This document shows, in pieces, positions 61,398-64,000 of a DNA stretch of 64,000 bases. The notes under the pieces were generated by a model. The model saw only the letters and a list, made by a program, of their open reading frames with translations, was not told where the DNA came from and did not search any database. Source of the stretch: Mycolicibacterium cosmeticum (GTDB lineage: Bacteria; Actinomycetota; Actinomycetes; Mycobacteriales; Mycobacteriaceae); NCBI RefSeq assembly GCF_000613185.1, contig NZ_CCBB010000001.1:1550001-1614000 (forward strand), read 5' to 3'. The position numbers and the translations under genes were made by a program. Numbering within the stretch: the stretch's first letter is position 1; each line of letters starts with the position of its first letter.

Positions 61398-62609
61398 TCA
61401 CCGGAGCCGGGCCACGTAGGCGTCCACATCGCCGATGGCCGACTCGGTGGCGAACACGTTGATCGAAACGGTGTCCCCCAGCCCCATCACACCGTGGGTC
61501 AGGCCCATCATCGGTGACAACCCGGGGAACACGGCGGCCACCCGCACCGGACACCCGCCGAAGCCGAAATCGGCGGCGCCGCAGTTGATGCTCGACACCA
61601 CGGTATTGCCGATGACCGTCGCCGACCGCGCCGTGGGGTCGAATTGGCTTATCCCCCACCGCAGCAGCGGCGCGGGGGTGGCGGCGAACGCCCGGTCCGA
61701 CGCCTGCATCGCCGGGTGCGCCGCCCGGTCCCGACGGGCCCGCAGTTCCGCGGCGATGGCAGCGATCCGCGGCTGCACCGCAAGCTCTGGATGCAGGCCC
61801 ACACCGGCAGCACGGAAGTGGTTGTATACCTGGCGCACACCGGGTTTGGTCATCGTGACCTCCGCGCCCAGCCCGCTGGTGTCCTCGCCGAGTTCGGCCA
61901 GGTGCGCGGCCAGCGCACCGGCGATGCGGGCCAGGGCCACCACGGTGACGGTGCCCCCGGACAGCGCCGCCCGGGGCAGCACCACGCTGCGCATCGCACG
62001 GCGCCCCGCCGGCGGCGCGTTGGTGCGCAACGGCGGGCGTCCCGGCGCCGCCGGCGGTACGCGCCCGGATTCGCTGTCACGCACCAGCTCTCGCTGCGCC
62101 CGGACCGCCTGAACGGTGCGCCACGGCAGCGACAGCGGGGCGGCACGCGGCGGCAGCACCGGCGGCACCGCGCCGGGCCGGCCGAACATCAGAGCCGCCG
62201 GCGCATTGGTGCGCCCGGCACCGCCGAGGGTATGGGTGATCTGCAAGACGGCCACCGTCCCCGGCCCGGCCGCGCCGGGGACACCGTCGATATCGGTGAA
62301 CACGTGCAGCCGCCAGGGTGTCACCTGCGGATCGAGCTGGTCGTCGACCAAGCCGTTGACCACGGAAAGGCAACCGTCCCAGGTTCGCTCGCCGGGTTCG
62401 CGGACCAGGAACCGGGACCGGTCGGGCGGGCACGGCGCCCAGCGCGGGTACCGCAGGCGCGACGAGTCGTCGATGCGCTGCGACAGGTCCGGGCTGGTGC
62501 GGGCCCGCTCGAGCAGCTCGTCGAGCGCCCGGTCCAGGTCGCCGGGCACCCCGTCGAACCCGAACACCATGAAGGTGTCGTTGGGAATCTTGGCCGACAT
62601 CCAGAACAT
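61398..62609 (-). CDS. WS/DGAT-like acyltransferase with altered active site
   Basis: Protein of 403 residues resembling wax ester synthase/diacylglycerol acyltransferases and condensation-domain folds. The region that should carry HHxxxDG reads VLQITHTLGGAGRTNAPAAL, keeping one His but lacking the first His and the Asp-Gly. The C-terminal half keeps TVIGNTVVSSINCGAADFGF and PGLSPMMGLTHGVMGLGDTV, similar to the ND-type motif of the family. It may have lost catalysis or changed its reaction. ATG at 62609, with an in-frame ATG at 62600 as alternative. Confidence 0.72.
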   Translation of the reverse strand: MFWMSAKIPNDTFMVFGFDGVPGDLDRALDELLERARTSPDLSQRIDDSSRLRYPRWAPCPPDRSRFLVREPGERTWDGCLSVVNGLVDDQLDPQVTPWRLHVFTDIDGVPGAAGPGTVAVLQITHTLGGAGRTNAPAALMFGRPGAVPPVLPPRAAPLSLPWRTVQAVRAQRELVRDSESGRVPPAAPGRPPLRTNAPPAGRRAMRSVVLPRAALSGGTVTVVALARIAGALAAHLAELGEDTSGLGAEVTMTKPGVRQVYNHFRAAGVGLHPELAVQPRIAAIAAELRARRDRAAHPAMQASDRAFAATPAPLLRWGISQFDPTARSATVIGNTVVSSINCGAADFGFGGCPVRVAAVFPGLSPMMGLTHGVMGLGDTVSINVFATESAIGDVDAYVARLR

Positions 62610-62641
62610 CTGGGCGTCGACGGGTGCGAGCCGGCTTATGG

Positions 62642-63307
62642 CTACACCGGGTCGAATTTGGAGATCAGCCAGCGATCGCCGTGCTTTTCCAGCGCCACGC
62701 GCACGCTGGATGCGGTGTCGGTGGGCGCGTCGGCGCCGACCACCACGGTCTGGTTGACGAACACCAACACCACGGCCTTGTTGGGGTCGGCCGATACCGA
62801 GGCCGCGGCCGGGACGGTCGCCACCGCCGAGATCTGCTTCTGCTTGGCGCCCGGGATGACCACGTCATGGGTCAGCGAGGTGTAGGCGTCCTGGAACTCG
62901 CCGGTCAGCAGATCACGCGCGGCATTGAGCTGTTGTTCGACGGTGTCGGGCTTGTAGGACAGCAGCGCGATGGTGCTGTCCTTGGCCACCTGGACGGACT
63001 CGGCGCGAGCCTTATCACCGTCGCGAACCGAGTTGTCCTGCCATTTGAGGAAACCCGCGGCCAGCGCCAACACCAGAGCCAGCCCCGGCAGCACGCCGTA
63101 CGCCACCACACGGGTCCAGTCGACGGACCGTTTCGGCTGCGGGGCGGCCTGGGCCTTGTCGGGGACGGTGGGCGTCGCAGCGGCCTCCGTGGCTTCGGTG
63201 GCCTCCGTGGCTTCGGTAGCTTCAGTGGCTTCGGTGGCCCCGGACTCGGTGATCTCCTGCGCTTCGTCGCTGGGCACGGTGTCGACGTCCTTGTTCGGTT
63301 CGGTCAC
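62642..63307 (-). CDS. Mce-associated membrane protein (second)
   Basis: Protein of 221 residues: a disordered, acidic N-terminus (with six TEA repeats), one transmembrane helix (VLPGLALVLALAAGFLKW region, about 70-90) and a C-terminal domain with LNAARDLLTGEFQDAYTSLT and KQISAVATVPAAASVSA, typical of Mam proteins that support Mce lipid importers. Its ATG overlaps the stop of the upstream Mam gene. Probably a tail of an mce operon. Confidence 0.82.
   Translation of the reverse strand: MTEPNKDVDTVPSDEAQEITESGATEATEATEATEATEATEAAATPTVPDKAQAAPQPKRSVDWTRVVAYGVLPGLALVLALAAGFLKWQDNSVRDGDKARAESVQVAKDSTIALLSYKPDTVEQQLNAARDLLTGEFQDAYTSLTHDVVIPGAKQKQISAVATVPAAASVSADPNKAVVLVFVNQTVVVGADAPTDTASSVRVALEKHGDRWLISKFDPV
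63182..63235. repeat. 9-bp tandem repeat coding (Thr-Glu-Ala)6
   Basis: Six 9-base units with three sequence variants (mostly synonymous) in the disordered start of the second Mce-associated protein. Changes in copy number keep the frame. Confidence 0.85.
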
Positions 63308-63969
63308 GGCACAAACTCCACGTTGGACACCTTCACGTCGTCACCCATCTTCTGCACGGTGATGCGCATCCGCCACAGCCGCGGCTGTTGCTCGGCGGCA
63401 CCGGCATTGGAGGTCTGCACCGTCACCGCCACCAGCACCTGCGCCCCGGTGTCGGTGTCGGATTCCAGACCGGCCTCGGTCACGGTGCCGACCGACTTGG
63501 ACTTCGCCTGCTTGACCACCTCGACGAACGGCCCGGCCCGCTTCTGGAAGTCGTCGTAGAACGTGCCGGTGGCCGAATCGAGGATGCGCTGCACGTCGGC
63601 GTCGGCGTGCTCGAAGTCGATGGTGGTCAGGTTGATCGCGCCCTGGCGCCCCACCTGAAGGAACACCTTGCGCTGATCGTCGAGTTGTTTGGACTGGTAG
63701 GCCCGGACGCCCAGCCAGCCGGTGAGCCCGCCGAGGGCGAGCACCAGCACCAGGCCGGCGATCAGGGCCAGTGTGACATGCGAACGCTCCGGGGCCGCGG
63801 TACCGGCATCCGGCTCGACGGCGTCGACCTCCGCACCGTCCTCGACCGCCGCGGCTTCGGCGGTCTCGGTGGCTTCACTGGTCTCGGTGGCGGCTTCGGT
63901 TTTGCCGTCGGCTGTCTGGTCTGCGGACTCGCTTACCGCCCCTTCGGGGGTAGCAGCATCGTCTGCCAT
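63304..63969 (-). CDS. Mce-associated membrane protein (first)
   Basis: Protein of 221 residues with the same plan: acidic, Ala/Thr/Glu-rich start, one helix (LALIAGLVLVLALGGLTGWL) and a periplasmic domain (DVQRILDSATGTFYDDFQKR) found in Mam proteins. Its stop overlaps the second gene's ATG (ATGA). GAGGAG stands ahead of the ATG. The rest of the operon would lie past the right edge. Confidence 0.83.
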   Translation of the reverse strand: MADDAATPEGAVSESADQTADGKTEAATETSEATETAEAAAVEDGAEVDAVEPDAGTAAPERSHVTLALIAGLVLVLALGGLTGWLGVRAYQSKQLDDQRKVFLQVGRQGAINLTTIDFEHADADVQRILDSATGTFYDDFQKRAGPFVEVVKQAKSKSVGTVTEAGLESDTDTGAQVLVAVTVQTSNAGAAEQQPRLWRMRITVQKMGDDVKVSNVEFVP

Positions 63970-64000
63970 GTTTGCTCCTCGCTCGCACTGCGGGCCAGAT

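Overview
The window is a high-GC actinobacterial chromosome segment, most likely from a fast-growing environmental mycobacterium (Mycolicibacterium-like). Evidence: F420-type Ddn and PPOX proteins, DUF5302, a fatty-acyl-AMP ligase, a fasciclin-domain secreted protein, two Mce-associated membrane proteins, an alpha-methylacyl-CoA racemase whose H126/D156/E241 match the M. tuberculosis enzyme, and many GTG starts. No rRNA, tRNA, CRISPR array, transposase or phage gene was seen. From memory of the M. tuberculosis map, PPOX protein (Rv1155), small GntR (Rv1152), sirtuin (Rv1151c), MMPL (mmpL13 position), SDR (Rv1144), mcr (Rv1143) and enoyl-CoA hydratase (echA10/11) follow the Rv1141-Rv1155 neighbourhood. 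The 18.4-32.9 kb catabolic cluster then looks inserted between the sirtuin and the MMPL gene.

Layout. 1-5.2 kb: LuxR/ATPase regulator (open at the left edge) and a coupled DUF1348 / quinone oxidoreductase / HD / Ddn-like run. 5.3-9.8 kb: DUF485-ActP acetate symporter pair, an MFS exporter and an acyltransferase. 9.8-17.5 kb: housekeeping genes including a Baeyer-Villiger monooxygenase plus alpha/beta hydrolase pair with a divergent PucR-type regulator. 17.6-18.4 kb: an EamA exporter.

18.4-32.9 kb is the most interesting part: a catabolic regulon under a FadR-type GntR protein (21.7 kb). Near-identical palindromes (core TTGTCGACAA) occur in front of six transcription units: an LLM flavoprotein, a DapA-family deaminase, gntR itself, an amino-acid permease operon (two aldehyde dehydrogenases, thioesterase, SDR, second LLM protein), a GMC dehydrogenase with its small subunit, and an uncharacterised gene with a UPF0303 gene. 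The proline-racemase-family enzyme (Ser91/Cys257), the DapA-family lyase (Lys164) and alpha-ketoglutarate-semialdehyde dehydrogenase outline a hydroxyproline-to-alpha-ketoglutarate route. The usual D-hydroxyproline dehydrogenase is absent, so one of the flavoproteins may replace it.

32.9-47.9 kb: TetR-MMPL pair, a gene-poor block with a small ORF and a strong terminator, the nitronate monooxygenase-SDR-mcr lipid operon, enoyl-CoA hydratase, MFS genes, CPBP protease, gamma carbonic anhydrase, a GlxA-type regulator and a secreted fasciclin protein. 48-57 kb: beta-oxidation operon (acyl-CoA dehydrogenase, enoyl-CoA hydratase, thiolase) divergent from a FadR-type regulator, then an M20 amidohydrolase, DUF3556 membrane protein and FAAL. 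57-64 kb: DoxX, SDR/TetR pair with twin operators, ArsR-AHSA1 pair, DUF899, a mycothiol-dependent-type protein, a degenerate WS/DGAT-like protein and two Mce-associated proteins, probably the tail of an mce operon lying beyond the right edge.
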